From the NCBI GenBank assembly GCA_009823505.1, contig VZQC01005070.1, positions 5,268,621 through 5,332,620 of the forward strand: a stretch of DNA of 64,000 bases, written 5' to 3'. A program made the position numbers and the translations under genes. Shown here piece after piece: positions 32,432 through 43,191 of this stretch (positions within the stretch are counted from its first letter, which is position 1; each line of letters opens with the position of its first letter). The stretch comes from Rhizomys pruinosus. Lineage: Eukaryota > Chordata > Mammalia > Rodentia > Spalacidae. Under the pieces are notes generated by a model that had not been told where the DNA came from, did not search any database, and worked only from the letters and a program-made list of their open reading frames with translations.

Positions 32432-32650
32432 TATTTTATTACTTTTAGTTTATATGTATGAGTGTCTTTCCTGCATGTGCGTAAATGCACACATTTTGTC
32501 CAGTGCCTGCAGAGGTCAGAAGAGGGCACTGGACCTCCTGGAACTGGAGTTATACACCCTTGTTAGCTGTCATGTAGGTGCTGGGGATAGAACCCAGGTC
32601 CTCTGTTTGAGCAGTCAGCATTCTTAACCACTGAGCCATCTTTCAAGCCA
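32432..32650 (-). mobile_element. B2 SINE, antisense
   Basis: TTTTATTACTTTTAGTTTATATGTATG to CCACTGAGCCATCTTTCAAGCCA. TSD CTAGACTGGGCATTTTT (32415-32431) / CTAGACTGGATATTTTT (32651-32667), 17 bp with one mismatch. Single AACTGGAGTT block, so it belongs to the older subfamily. Confidence 0.95.
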
Positions 32651-32944
32651 CTAGACTGGATATTTTTAATGAGAATATTGGTGGAAATTGCTGTGAATTC
32701 TTGAGGTCCAATCTAAAATTTCAGGTCAAAATAAGTAACGGAAGAAGAAGCAGGCTGAGTTGGATAAACTTCTTTTCCTTTTTTTTAATCCTAATAATAT
32801 ACTTTCTTGATATTGTATTTATCATCAATTTTTGCATGAAACCCAGGAAAGGCTGGGCTAAAGCCAAAACTTTGCAGACAATCATATATATGTGTACATC
32901 AATGTATTAATATAACTAATTCAGTTTTGCTGTGTCAAGAGGAT

Positions 32945-33040
32945 ATTAGTTATAGATGCCTGTAATCTCAGCACACAAGAAGCTGAATCAGGAAAATCAC
33001 AACCTCCGGGGTAGTCTGGTCTACACAGAGAAAGCCTCTC
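32945..33040 (+). mobile_element. Old B1-like fragment
   Basis: TAGATGCCTGTAATCTCAGCACACAAGAAGCTGAATCAGG ... GTAGTCTGGTCTACACAGAGAAAGCCTC follows B1 order with heavy decay. Confidence 0.55.
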
Positions 33041-33074
33041 TCTCTCCATATGTGCATGTGTGTGTGGGAGGGGG

Positions 33075-33480
33075 CTATGAAATGTGTCTTCTGGGCAGGA
33101 CACAGCCAAGCAACCATCATCACAGCAGCTGTGAGAGCCTTCACGGGATCTGCAAAGGATTGGACTGTCAGCAGTGAAGCACAGACCTTGGAGTGACTCA
33201 CAGAGCCTACCGCTTGCTGCTCAACTATCGGCTACTGGCCAGTTCTCAGGAAGAGGTAGTCATGGTTTGTAGCTGTGTATCCCCTGGCTAAAGTCAGTGT
33301 CTCATAAAACAAAACAAAATGTGAGATGTGAGAAAGGGACTTTTATAGGGGAGAGGGGCAGACAAGGGTGAGGGTGAGATAAGACAGACCAGGATGGTGA
33401 GTATAATCAGAAGTCATTATATACATGTATGAAAATGTCAAAGAATACATTAAACTTGATTCACAATTAAAAAAAAAATT
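33075..33480 (+). mobile_element. LINE-1 3' UTR, sense
   Basis: ATGTGTCTTCTGGGCAGGACACAGCC ... CATCACAGCAGCTGTGAGAGCC matches the known murine L1/Lx 3' UTR order (TGTCTTCTGGGCATGACACGGC ... ACTCACAGCAGCTGTGGC). It continues through a purine-rich GAGAGGGGCAGACAAGGGTGAGGG stretch to an A-rich end near 33480. Confidence 0.75.
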
Positions 33481-34032
33481 AAAAGACTGCCAGGAATATG
33501 CTGTCTGTTATAGTTTCAGTAAACCCAGTCAATCCCTTACATAAAATACTTATGACCCTTCCCTATATTCTTTAAATATAGCTGATCAATAAGATATTTT
33601 CAATCTGATTCCTAGTCCTCATTTATAGCATTAATATTTCCAAATTTCTCCCCCTTCTTTTTGTAACTACCTCTAGCTCCCATAAATATGACTCTTTCCA
33701 GGGCCATGAAAATCATCTCTAAGCCACAAATCAAAGGTATCTTTCTTCTCTTATATTTCTGCGGCTCATCAGTGAGGCCAAGAAGCCAGAAAATCCTTCT
33801 CTCTGTGGAAGCTACAGCCTCCTGCTTCCTTCCACCAGGGAGTATTTCATGGCCCTGACTACATCACCTCTGACGGTGGCCACATACAATATTAGTCAGA
33901 AGGACTACCATTACAAAATCAGATGAGTGAAAAAAAAAATCTTATTCCTATGTGTTGGAGAGGCCGAAGATAACCATCTGATTTGCAGAATATATCCAGG
34001 AGAATGTGCAGCTTTGGAAGATATGTATTATA

Positions 34033-34181
34033 GCCCGACATGGTAGCCCATTCCTTTAATCTCAGCACTTGGGAGGCAGAGGCAGGCAGATCTCTGTGAG
34101 TTTAAGGTAAGTCTGGTCTACAGAGCAAGCTCCAGGTCAGCTGGGACTAAAGGGAGACCCTGTCTCAAAAAGACAAAAAAA
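34033..34181 (+). mobile_element. B1 SINE, GACTAAAGG subfamily
   Basis: GCCCGACATGGTAGCCCATTCC to CTGTCTCAAAAAGACA, with GAGCAAGCTCCAGGTCAGCTGGGACTAAAGGGAG instead of the commoner GGACAGCTGGGGCTACAGGGAG. TSD ATATGTATTATA (34021-34032) / ATATGAATTATA (34182-34193). Confidence 0.94.
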
Positions 34182-34535
34182 ATATGAATTATATCCCATA
34201 GTAGCAGCTAATTTCTCCCATCCTAACTTGGCTGGCTGTCTTTGGAACTGGACCCAGTATCATGTGAACCTCCACCTGGATGGCTCTGATGGACATGAGG
34301 GGCCAGCACTTTACTGCAGGGACTGCCTGGCAGCCTTGACCAAGGTTTCTTTTGCAGCTCATGCCTGTGGGGCCTTCCTGACTCTCGGTATCCCTGATGG
34401 ACACTACACACCAGCTGCCTCACGTGGAGCTTCCTGGATGTGTGGAGGAGCCCAGAACTGCTTTATCTTGAATCTGTCCACCTTCAATGTTCAGATCACT
34501 GACCAAAATGGCACTCATGTCCTGGGTAACTTTTC

Positions 34536-35802
34536 TTTTTTTTTTTTTAACATTTTTTTATTGATGCTTTGTGCATTTCATACATCATTTTCCAATTCAG
34601 TTCAGGCATATTTCCCTTTCCCTTTCGCCCCACCTCCACCCCATCCCAGATCATGCATTCTGCCATAACTGTCCTGCATCTTTCTCTCAGTTTTTTTTTT
34701 CATTTTTTAGCTATAAGTGATAATCCATGAGTACAAGCATCCTTCATGTAAAACCAATTTGCAAGTTGTTGTGCCCAAACCCCCACAGCCCCACCTTCCA
34801 GCAGGGGGTGAGGGGTTGTATGTTCAATCAAGTTGATCAAATGAGTGTCCAGACTACATTGCTGTAGTTTCACCATTCACCCCAATCGCAGCACTTACAT
34901 TCTACCATGCCCCCTCTTCCGCAGATTGTTCCCTAGGCTTAGAAAAGGGGCACAGGTGGATGAGAAGCAAAACAGTCCACTCTCTCTGGGGCTGTTGTCT
35001 TGGACTCTGGTCAATTCTGGCTGTTTCCTTTCATGGGCTGACAGTTTGTCCAGGAATAACCTTTTGATCCTACTAATGAAGCACAAGCAATTATATATAT
35101 AGGTATTTAAACAACACTAATAGTTATGGTAGGTTACTTTGGTATAGACACTGCCTTCTTTAATTGACTAATAGACATAAGAACTGTGAAAAGGATTATT
35201 CTCTGTACAGAACCAAATATAATACTAAAGTCCTTAAACTATGAACTTAAGCAAAATATCAATACAGGAGCTCTGACATCAGCAATGGATTATTCTACCA
35301 GGAAGATGTTGGCCAGGGGATCCAAGGCCCCACAAAAGGTAAAGGCTCCTTGCCTCTAAACTGGGATACCTGCAAGAAGAGAGGCGATAAGGCCTTGCTG
35401 CCAAAGACCTGACGTTAACATGGGAAAGATGTATTGAGACCACACATGCAAGTGTACAGATGGCCTCTGGAACACCAGAGAGTGTTACCAAAGGCCACTA
35501 AACCAAAAAAGCAAATACGGGTCTCCTTGAGTCAAGCAAGACTCCACCGTCAGCACCAGCTATACCTCACCTGCCTGGAAATACTGTGCAGCAGAGGCAG
35601 CCATATGCCTGTATATCCCAAATCTAACTGGCTATTGGCTCTCTCCTTGGAGGAATAACCCATGGCTGATGCCACAAGCTTACATCCTCTACAGGTTAGG
35701 AGATGTTATAAGCCATAGTAAGACCCTGTCATATTTAACAGGAAAAAAATGTAATTCATGGATTAACATATCATCCAAACATATGTGTCTATACCAAAGT
35801 AA
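34536..35802 (-). mobile_element. LINE-1 3' fragment with inverted 5' part (twin priming)
   Basis: T-rich start (complement of a poly(A) tail), then the C-rich complement of an L1 3' end (CCCTTTCGCCCCACCTCC) and a 3' UTR (34700-34945) that matches 55600-55870 in the opposite sense. Exact 15-bp TSD CCTGGGTAACTTTTC at 34521-34535 and 35803-35817. GGTTACTTTGGTATAGACAC at 35132-35151 recurs as its reverse complement at 35785-35804, beside the right TSD. That is expected if the 5' segment (about 35152-35802) was inverted during target-primed reverse transcription with a short overlap. No ORF2 protein is encoded. Confidence 0.8.
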
Positions 35803-35921
35803 CCTGGGTAACTTTTCCTTCTCTAAGTGGGGTTCCTAAACCCATGTCCCTTCCCCACTTGCCAGGGAACTTTCCTTGATGAGATTCATTTATTTTTTTC
35901 TATTCTTTGGCATACAGTCTT

Positions 35922-36164
35922 TTTTTAAAATATTTTATTTAATTTTGTATGTGTATAAATGTACTGTCTGCATGCAAGTTTGTGCACCTGTGTCGCGCAA
36001 TGCCGCGGAGGTCAGACGAGGGTGTCGGATTCCCCTGGAACTGGAGTTCTCCTGGAATTGGAGCCCGGACGGCTCTCGGCCGCCATGTGGGTGCTGGGGA
36101 CTGAACCCGGGTCCTCTGTAAGAGCGGTCGGCGCTCTTAACCGCTAGGCCATCTCTCCAGCCCC
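35922..36164 (-). mobile_element. B2 SINE, antisense, young
   Basis: TTTTTAAAATATTTTATTTAATTTTG to AACCGCTAGGCCATCTCTCCAGCCCC, with the 17-bp internal duplication. TSD GGCATACAGTCTT (35909-35921) / GGCATACACTCTT (36165-36177). CpG sites are well preserved (GCGCTCTTAACCGC), which suggests youth. Confidence 0.96.
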
Positions 36165-36419
36165 GGCATACACTCTTAATAAATGGCTAATTCAGAATAA
36201 AGCTGAATATAAAATATACACATTGAAAAAAAATAATTATTTATGTACCCTTTGGAAGAACACCATTTTCTAACATCATGCTGAACCAGAGCACTGAAGA
36301 AGTAGAAGGGACATGTGTGATTATCCCAAAGCAAATATTAGAGAAGACTTCAAAAACTGTATACAGTAGACAGAAGATAAACCAATATCAATGATGTGCA
36401 AATAAGCTGCTCCATTGTT

Positions 36420-36650
36420 GAATGCTGGTCCCTCCAGCAGCATCTACCACCACTTCTTCAACTTGTACTCTGACTATATTTATTCTACTCTGATGCCTGT
36501 AAGAATACTATTTCTTAAAGATTAAGTTCAAATGCTATTTCTTCCAGAAAATGTATTTCTTCAGTTTGGGTTGGATGCCTCTCCAGGAACCCTCATGAGT
36601 CTGTGCCTATGGGTCTAACTTTAGTTCAGAGAGCTGTATCTATTAAATTC
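36420..36650 (+). mobile_element. L2 LINE remnant
   Basis: TTAAGTTCAAATGCTATTTCTTCCAGAAAATG ... GGTTGGATGCCTCTCCAGGAACC ... TGTGCCTATGG follows the L2 3' region (CTCAAATGTCACCTCCTCCAGGAAG ... GGTTAGGTGCCCCTCC ... TGTGCTCCCATAG). Confidence 0.6.
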
Positions 36651-36654
36651 ATCA

Positions 36655-37030
36655 GTTCACTTGCTTTAAAATGGAAGTAGTAATAATATATACATTTTAA
36701 ATTGTGAACTTTCAATAATATGTAAAGTACATAAATTGACTAATAGACTACATTAAACATATTATCACTAAAATGTTGGCTGTATATAATTTATTATACA
36801 TTACTACTATAAAACGAGATTATCCCATGATTTTGCAAGAGCATGAATATATAATTTTGCAAGTGAATATAAAAGATAGGGAAATATTCATCGGAAAACA
36901 AAGTTCAAAGGAAAGCCTTATATTTCTTTCTATAACTTTCCCATCTATCTGTATTTTGATTACCATGCACTATGATAAAAACATATCTCTCAAGGCAACA
37001 TGGTGAAATGTTTGTTAATTTTCAAAAACT
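36655..37030. other. AT-rich unique DNA
   Basis: Nothing recognised. Confidence 0.4.
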
Positions 37031-37035
37031 AACTC

Positions 37036-37235
37036 TTGAGCTGGTAAGATGGCTCCATGAGCAGAGGTTTTGCATACCAAACCTGATAACCTGAGTCTAA
37101 TAGCCTGAACACACAGGTTGGAAAGAGGGAACTGACTCCCACCACAAGGTATCATTTCACTTACAGTCATACATCATGGTGCAACCCTGCATACCACCCC
37201 CACCACATGCACAGTAAGTGAAAAGTAATTCCTTT
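37036..37235 (+). mobile_element. B3-type SINE
   Basis: GAGCTGGTAAGATGGCTCCATGAGCAGAGGTTTTGC, ACCAAACCTGATAACCTGAGTC, GGTTGGAAAGAGGGAACTGACTCCCACC and CCCCCACCACATGCACAGTAAG follow the B3 consensus (CAAGCCTGACGACCTGAGTTC, GGAGAGAACCGACTCCC), not B2. Confidence 0.82.
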
Positions 37236-37239
37236 AATT

Positions 37240-38080
37240 ATGTGAATAAATATCCACAAATAGCATCATAATTTGGCCCAGCATGAAGTAAGTCTCTCTC
37301 TCTCTCAATCTATGAGACTGAGCCTGCTTTGATCTACATAGTATCAGTGACACAATGTGACTTCCAAGGATGGCTGAGCAAAGTGCATCCACTATTGCTT
37401 TTCTTTGTGGGAATGCGTTCAGGTGCTGTAAGTAAGGCTGACTACCTCAAGGCTGCCATGTGATAAGGAGCTTGAGACACACGGAGGAGGGACGTGAAAG
37501 CAGTGAATGGTCCCACCTGTGTTCAGCCTTCCAGTCTCTGTCCATAAGATCTCCAGGGGTCAATTCAAAAGACTCCCTGTCATTACAGTCCCATACATTT
37601 GGCTCTTTCCATCCGGTCTGTAGCCCCAGCTGAGAGATGGCACTCTTACTGTAGAGTCTCAAGATTCGTGCCCCATAAAACCCATAGATATAGAAAAATG
37701 ATTTTTAAAAGGGTTTTGGGGTGGTAGTTCCTTTCCCCAGCAAAGGCAACTGGAGCACATGCCCCTCACATGAACATGAAAACTGAATTCAGTCCACTAA
37801 GGTACTCTTATAGGTGTCTGGATCATTAAAGTACTAAAATGAAGGGCTTTAAAGCTGCATTGCCTATGTTATCCATCCTGAATTTTTTAGTGATAATTCC
37901 TTCTTACTATTTAATGATTCCTCAGAACTTACCAGTTAGTACTTCATCAAATAGAGAAATAGTTCAAAAAATTAACTAATTACTAGAGGGTTATGTATAC
38001 TTGAACATGACCCTACCTTTCCAAAATTTCCTCCTCATTAATTTCCAAAGAACTGTTCTTGAAATCTTTGGCTTCTATTG
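37240..38080. other. Unclassified DNA
   Basis: 37440-37680 is less AT-rich and open on the minus strand for 71 codons, but no motif or splice context supports coding. Confidence 0.35.
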
Positions 38081-38081
38081 G

Positions 38082-38083
<2 letters not shown>

Positions 38084-38128
<45 letters not shown>
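38084..38128. repeat. (CA)n microsatellite
   Basis: CA run after GGCTA, ending ACATACACG. Confidence 0.97.
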
Positions 38129-38129
<1 letters not shown>

Positions 38130-38133
<4 letters not shown>

Positions 38134-39055
38134 GTCTTTTTCTACTTTGTTCTGTTCTCTTTCTCCTTCAAGGCACATGTTAAAGCAACTATTATCTCTC
38201 CAACAACTGAATACACTTTTCTTGCCACAACATAACATAGATCATTCTGTTTTTAATAGAGATAGCCTTACAGTCACTTCATCCTCTCCTCCCAACATGC
38301 TGTGTTCAGTAAGACCATATTTCTTTAACCATTGTCTCACTCAAGTAACCTGAGCACACAGCTGTCAAATGGCCTAATTTTTTTTAACTCCATAGGCCTG
38401 AGGCTCAAAATGGCAGTTTACTTCTTTAAAAAGGCCTTTTCCTCTTACACAGATATGTTTCATTTATTTTGTCTGCTTTGCTAGTGAAGCGAAACCAAAA
38501 AACCTTTCCAGTTTCCTGATGTAGTGAGAGCCAATCAGATCCATGCAGGTGGAAGAGTCTGTGTTACTAAATATAACATTTCAGTTCAGCAGTTGTTTGG
38601 AAAGAAAAAGGACACAAAGTCATTGGTGGGAAGTACAAATTATCAGTTCCAATTATGCGACTGGTACTAACTATATTAAAATTTACGCTGGATCACTTTT
38701 CCTCTCATTTAAACCTTCTACTTCTATTTAGCATGAACCATAATCTTCCTTTTACAAGGAAGACACAGGAAGATTCTGTAAAGAAATAATGGAACAAAAG
38801 ATGTATGTTAAAACCCACCAATAGAATTTAAGTATAGGTCTTCAGATCTAAATCATGGAATTTTTTTTCCATTCCAAACTCCAATTGAAAATGAAATCAT
38901 GCAAAATAATTGAAACTTTGAAGCTTCCCAACTCCTGTTTTTATTTCTGATTTCTTACCTTTTAGGATTAGTCTTCTACAACACAGACAAAGCAATCTGC
39001 TTCTCTTGGACAGCTTCTCCTCCTTTTACACATGGTAAAGAAGGCCTTACAAACA
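38130..39055. other. Unclassified DNA
   Basis: No recognised repeat. Frames are short and without motifs. Confidence 0.35.
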
Positions 39056-39059
39056 TTTA

Positions 39060-39490
39060 CCCCCACCTGCGCTCTAGCCCCAAGCTGTGATTCCACTGTT
39101 TCAGGATGCTGTACCCACAGAATCCCTCTGGCTTCTCTGCACTTTCCACAGGGCCCTTATATGCCCTGGACCTCCCTCTAAAAGGTTAGATTTCCCTACA
39201 TTGGCAGACCTCATTCCTTCTCCCTGTTTCTTTTCAACTCTCACCATACAGTGTCTTATTACTCTGTCTAGAACAGCACTCATGCTCCTGTCTCCATCAT
39301 GGCTTGGTAACTTGTTATACCAATGCTTGTGTGCTTGCTTCCCACCAAGTTGCATAAGGCAGGACAATGCCATGAAGGCGGAAATCTATTCATGCTTCCT
39401 TTATCGAAATACTCACAACAGCTAGAACAGTACCAAGCACACAAAAATACTAAGCACATGTCTCAGCATAGAAATTCATGAATACATAAA
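39060..39490 (+). mobile_element. L2 LINE remnant
   Basis: CTGTTTCAGGATGCTGTACCC ... TCATTCCTTCTCCCTGTTTC, then the diagnostic end AAGGCAGGACAATGCC ... ACAGCTAGAACAGTACCAAGCACACAAAAATACTAAGCACATG ... ATGAATACATAAATGA. This matches the L2 order GCAGGGA ... CCTAGAACAGTGCCTGGCACATAGTAGG ... TGAATGAATGA. Confidence 0.6.
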
Positions 39491-39756
39491 TGACTTGATT
39501 ACAGGGAACTGTATAGATTTGAAAGTTATCTTCTAGCCACTGAGAGATTTCAAAGGAGAGATGCATTATCAGCTATATTTTATGTCTCAATGTAAGAATA
39601 CATTTTTCTAGATTAGTTTTCTTGTAGTATAGATACGTTATGAAAGAAAACAATCCAGAATATCAGTTAGGAGGCTTTGGAATAATTAAACATTGATGAC
39701 CTTCCAGCACAAGAATTGCAAAGGCATGAATGCATTCTAGAGATAATGAGATACTG

Positions 39757-40090
39757 TATTAGTTACTTTTCTGTTGCTGTGATAAAACAACATAACCCAG
39801 GGAATGTTAGAAGAAAAAGTTTGAGTTATGGTTCCAGAGGGATAAGAACTCATCACATGGAGAGGGACTGCAGCAGGAGGTGGCCAGAGCAGAAGCCGAA
39901 CACTCACATCTTCAATCAGGCACAGGGAGCAGAAAGAGCTGTACCGGAATTGGCTGTGTACTCCCAAAGCCCACCCCCAATGACATGGTCCTCCAACAAG
40001 GTGGTGCTTCCTAAAACCTCCCCAAACAGCACCACCAACTGGGGACGAAATGCTCAAACACTTGGAAACCATGGGAAACAATGGAGAAAG
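39757..40090 (+). mobile_element. Rodent medium-reiteration repeat, first type
   Basis: TGTATTAGTTACTTTTCTGTTGCTGTGATAAAAC start, GGTTCCAGAGGGATAAGAACTC, GGGACTGCAGCAGGAGGTGGCC, AAGCCCACCCCCAATGACATGG and AACCTCCCCAAACAGCACCACCAACTGGGG. A block order I know from abundant mouse repeats. The 151- and 143-residue frames on the two strands lie in this repeat and are not genes. Confidence 0.75.
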
Positions 40091-40111
40091 GTGGTGTGTG
40101 TCATACACACA

Positions 40112-40450
40112 CACACTTGGAAGGAAAGGGCTCATTTTATCTACATCTCCCAGGTTACAGTTTATCACTGAGGAAAATCAGGGTAAGAACACAGGCCAAG
40201 TATCTGGTGGCTGGAACTGATAGACTATGGAGGAACACTGCTTATTGGCTTGCTCCTCTGGCTTGTACGAGCCTGTTTTCTTATATAACCTGGGACCACA
40301 TACCCAGGGGTAGTGCCACCCACAGTGGAATGAGCCCTTCCACATCACTCAACAATCACAAAAGTGCCTCACAGACATGTCCAGAGGAAATTCATCAGGT
40401 GGGGTTACTTCTACTCAGGGATATCAAGTTGACAACTAGCTATCCAGAAC
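40112..40450 (+). mobile_element. Rodent medium-reiteration repeat, second type, 5'-truncated
   Basis: CACTTGGAAGGAAAGGGCTCATTTTATC ... CACTGCTTATTGGCTTGCTCC ... CTTATATAACCTGGGACC ... CAAGTTGACAACTAGCTATCC. The same family in sense as 16040-16440 in antisense. Lies directly after the first-type repeat, so the pair looks like one composite. Confidence 0.75.
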
Positions 40451-40459
40451 AGACACCAA

Positions 40460-42465
40460 TCAAAGTCAAGTTGGTGGAAGAGTCTATGTTCCTAAAAATA
40501 AAACCCTTACATCTGGCTAGAATGTCTAGGTTAAGAGAAACACAGCAGTCAAAGGCAAAACACAAGTGTGTTCCTAATCAGCTGTCCGGTTAACTGGATA
40601 TATTGTCAAAGAAGAACACTAGAATTAGCACACTTGGGTCAATAGAGGATTCACTTTGAACCAGGAATATAGGAACATTGCATTCCCTCATTAATTTTAT
40701 GTTCCAATGTAAGAATACAGATCCATATGTTTGTATATGAATTTAAAAAGATAAGTTATGAGCATTACTAATGGACAACTAATCTTTCCTTTGGGCACTG
40801 GGAGTCCACATGTTTGTTTCACTTTTTATTTCACTATTTCTGTGTTCACTTGTACAAATTGTACTTGTTGTTTGTCTTTTATTTATGTCATTTCATACTC
40901 TATAGTAAACAAAGATAAATTTCTTATATTCTTTATTCTCAAAACCTTGTAGCCATTAACCACAGGAAACCAGACTCAATATAATGCTCTATACACCTTC
41001 CTACTGGGACAAGAAGAAGTGGTGACTGAAATACTGATGATAAGACTTATAGAACATAGATTGATGTGGGAACAGTGGCCTGGGAAAAGTTTCCTTATAG
41101 GAAATATTCAGAGAGTATGCATATACATACCCCAGTAGAAAGGCAGAGAGGAGAAACTGCATGATAGTGGAGATCTTTTCTGGAATTGGGAAAATCAGAG
41201 TTCAGGGTAGATGTCTGATGACCCGTGAACATGAGACAGGAGGCTAGGGAAGTAGATTAGAGCAGGGTTGTTGTAGGAGCTTAGTCACCATCAATATGTG
41301 GGACACATATATTACATCATTAAGATGAAGCATTTTGTTGTCGGTGAAGATAGATTCCAACACAGATGAGTTCTTCCATTTTTAAAAAGTTTTGATAGCT
41401 TCCGATAGTCATGCATATGTTTTTCAATGTATCTCTCTCCCTGACCCATTGACACACCTTCTCAGTGAGTTCGTGGCTTCTTTTTGGCGTGGTCCACTGA
41501 GTGTAGTTAAGAGTCAGTTGCCAGAGCTTGGATGGGAAGTTATTCATCAGAGCAAGGGCAACTTCTCTATGACCTCACCAGTGAAGACACCAGCCCTTCC
41601 CAACAAAATGGCTTACCAGGCCTCCCTTTCAAAAGGGTGCTTTGTATTCCACAATGCACTCCCCTGAGACAGCTGAGGTTTGGACTGCAGTGGTTTTTAG
41701 ACTTTTTTATTTCAGGGATAGATTTTGCACCTAGGAGTTCCATACATAAAAAATATGCTGCTATTGATGATGTAAGCAAGAGATCCACATCATCCCTCCC
41801 TCATAACCACTATGGGAGCACTGGGATAACTGTCCCACACTCCCCATCACAACAGCTGAAGAAGCACACTTCTCATCAGCTCATGCTGAATGGTCTCTCA
41901 TCTTTATTTTAAGCTTCAACAATAATGGTCTGTTTGTCTCAATTTTTCTCCCTCTCTTCTAGATAAATGATGGTTTTTTTCCACAAGACCATAGAAGAAT
42001 AAACTCTACAAGGTATCTAAGTAACTGGGGGGAAATAAAGTTCACTGAATGAATAGTAACTCCAAACATTTGAAAGCCAATTCTAGTTAGACATTTCTGT
42101 GGGGCAAACAATGACCAATTTAAAAACCAAAACCAAAAAGCTACATTTCCTTCAATTCTATTAGTTCGGTGGCAAGTTGTCTACATTGCAGCTGGGCTCT
42201 TGCTTGTGGCTCACTCAAGGGGAATTGGTGAGGTGTGCTGACCCCAGACTCCGCACCCAATGTCTGGTAAGGGTATGCCATCGCTCTGCCCTGGGAAGTC
42301 CTTCCCTGGCCTCTCCTCAACCACAGACTAGTCTCACTTCTCTTAAGTGACAGTTTCATGGCCAGCTTCTGGCAAGAGTTCTTAAAACCTAGCTTCGGAT
42401 GTCAAATAGGAAAAAATGGCTTACAAAGCTGGGCCAGATCCTCTGTATATGGACAAAGAAAGACT
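40460..42465. other. Unclassified DNA, about 2 kb
   Basis: No SINE. 41340-41900 has several overlapping frames and C/T-rich stretches (CATCATCCCTCCCTCATAACC) that could be old antisense L1 3' UTR, but I cannot align it confidently. Confidence 0.35.
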
Positions 42466-42469
42466 CCTC

Positions 42470-43190
42470 TCCTTAAAAAAAGCTTATTTATTTGTGAGAA
42501 TTTCACACATATATACAATGAAATATGATGTCTGCCTCCCATTTTCAAACTCTCTCCCCACTCCATATTTCCCCAACATGTTCTGATCTGCAACTTTTTT
42601 TTTAGTTTTTTGTTTGGTTGGGGTTTTTTTTGTTTTGTTTTTTGGTTTTTGGTTTTTTGGTTTTGGGTTTGTTTTTTTTTTCTAGTCTTTTTGAGACAGA
42701 GTCTCCCTATAGTTCCAACTGTCCTGGAACTCACTATGTAGACGAGGCTGGCCTTGAACTCACAAAGACCCCCATTACTCTGGCTCTGGAGTGCTGGGAT
42801 TAAAGGCTTGTGCCATTACACTGGGCTTTGTTTGTTTGTTTTTTATAAGACACTAAGTCCAATTAGTTCTGCCCATGTGTACATGATTGTAGGGCAGTCC
42901 CCTGGAGCTGGGGAAACCTACAGGTGTGTCCATCCATACACTTATTCTTCCTTCCCCAGCTTCTATCAAATGCTAATAGCTCTTCAGTAAGCTGCAGGAC
43001 CTGCAGGTCATCTCCCCCATCTATGTAGGAATTTTGACTGGCTTGATCTTGAGAAGGTCTTGTGCAGGTAACCACAACTGTTGCAAGTTCAGGAGTACAA
43101 TAGCCATGTCATATCCAGAGGATAGGTTGTCACAGCACTCCTCACTATATGAAAGAAAGGGAGGAAGACTGGGGGTTAAAAGACTTTGCC
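42470..43190 (-). mobile_element. LINE-1 3' end, antisense, carrying a B1
   Basis: AAAAAGCTTATTTATTTGTGAGAATTTCACAC, CTCTCTCCCCACTCC and, beyond the B1, CTAAGTCCAATTAGTTCTGCCCATGTGTACATG, GGGCAGTCCCCTGGAGC, TTGACTGGCTTGATCTTGAGAAGGTCTTGTGCAGGTAACCACAAC. The last is the complement of the known L1 3' UTR block GTACAAGATCAAGCCAGTCAAC. Confidence 0.85.
42680..42828 (-). mobile_element. B1 SINE nested in the L1, antisense
   Basis: Long T/G tail (TTTTTGGTTTTTGG and TTTTGGGTTTG units, 42598-42680), then AGTCTTTTTGAGACAGAGTC to TTGTGCCATTACACTGGGC. The two L1 parts resume on either side. Confidence 0.92.
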
Positions 43191-43191
43191 T

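Larger units (their letters stand above)
33755..35890 (+). pseudogene. Coding-like remnant, parent unknown, broken by B1 and L1
   Basis: With the B1 (34033-34181) and L1 (34536-35802) set aside, the host pieces are 33755-34032, 34182-34535 and 35818-35890. They have gene-like base balance, unlike the AT-rich flanks. One frame at 33758-33913 is open for about 50 codons ending TISQKDYHYKIR-like residues then stop. Another, 34228-34535, is open for about 100 codons and holds GPALYCRDCLAAL and CFILNLSTFNVQITDQNGTHV. Frames do not agree between pieces, so if it is a pseudogene it carries frameshifts. I do not recognise the parent. A conserved non-coding segment is the alternative. Confidence 0.3.

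Noticed and set aside
34228..34668. 146-residue frame as an intact gene
   Set aside because: Its last third is L1 sequence beyond the TSD, so the frame is accidental there. Only the host part is kept, as a remnant.
39716..40171. 151-residue frame and its 143-residue antisense partner
   Set aside because: Both read through the same non-coding repeat. Frames open on both strands reflect base composition.
40081..40593. 170-residue open frame
   Set aside because: It lies across two rodent interspersed repeats and has no domain. Openness is shared with the opposite strand.
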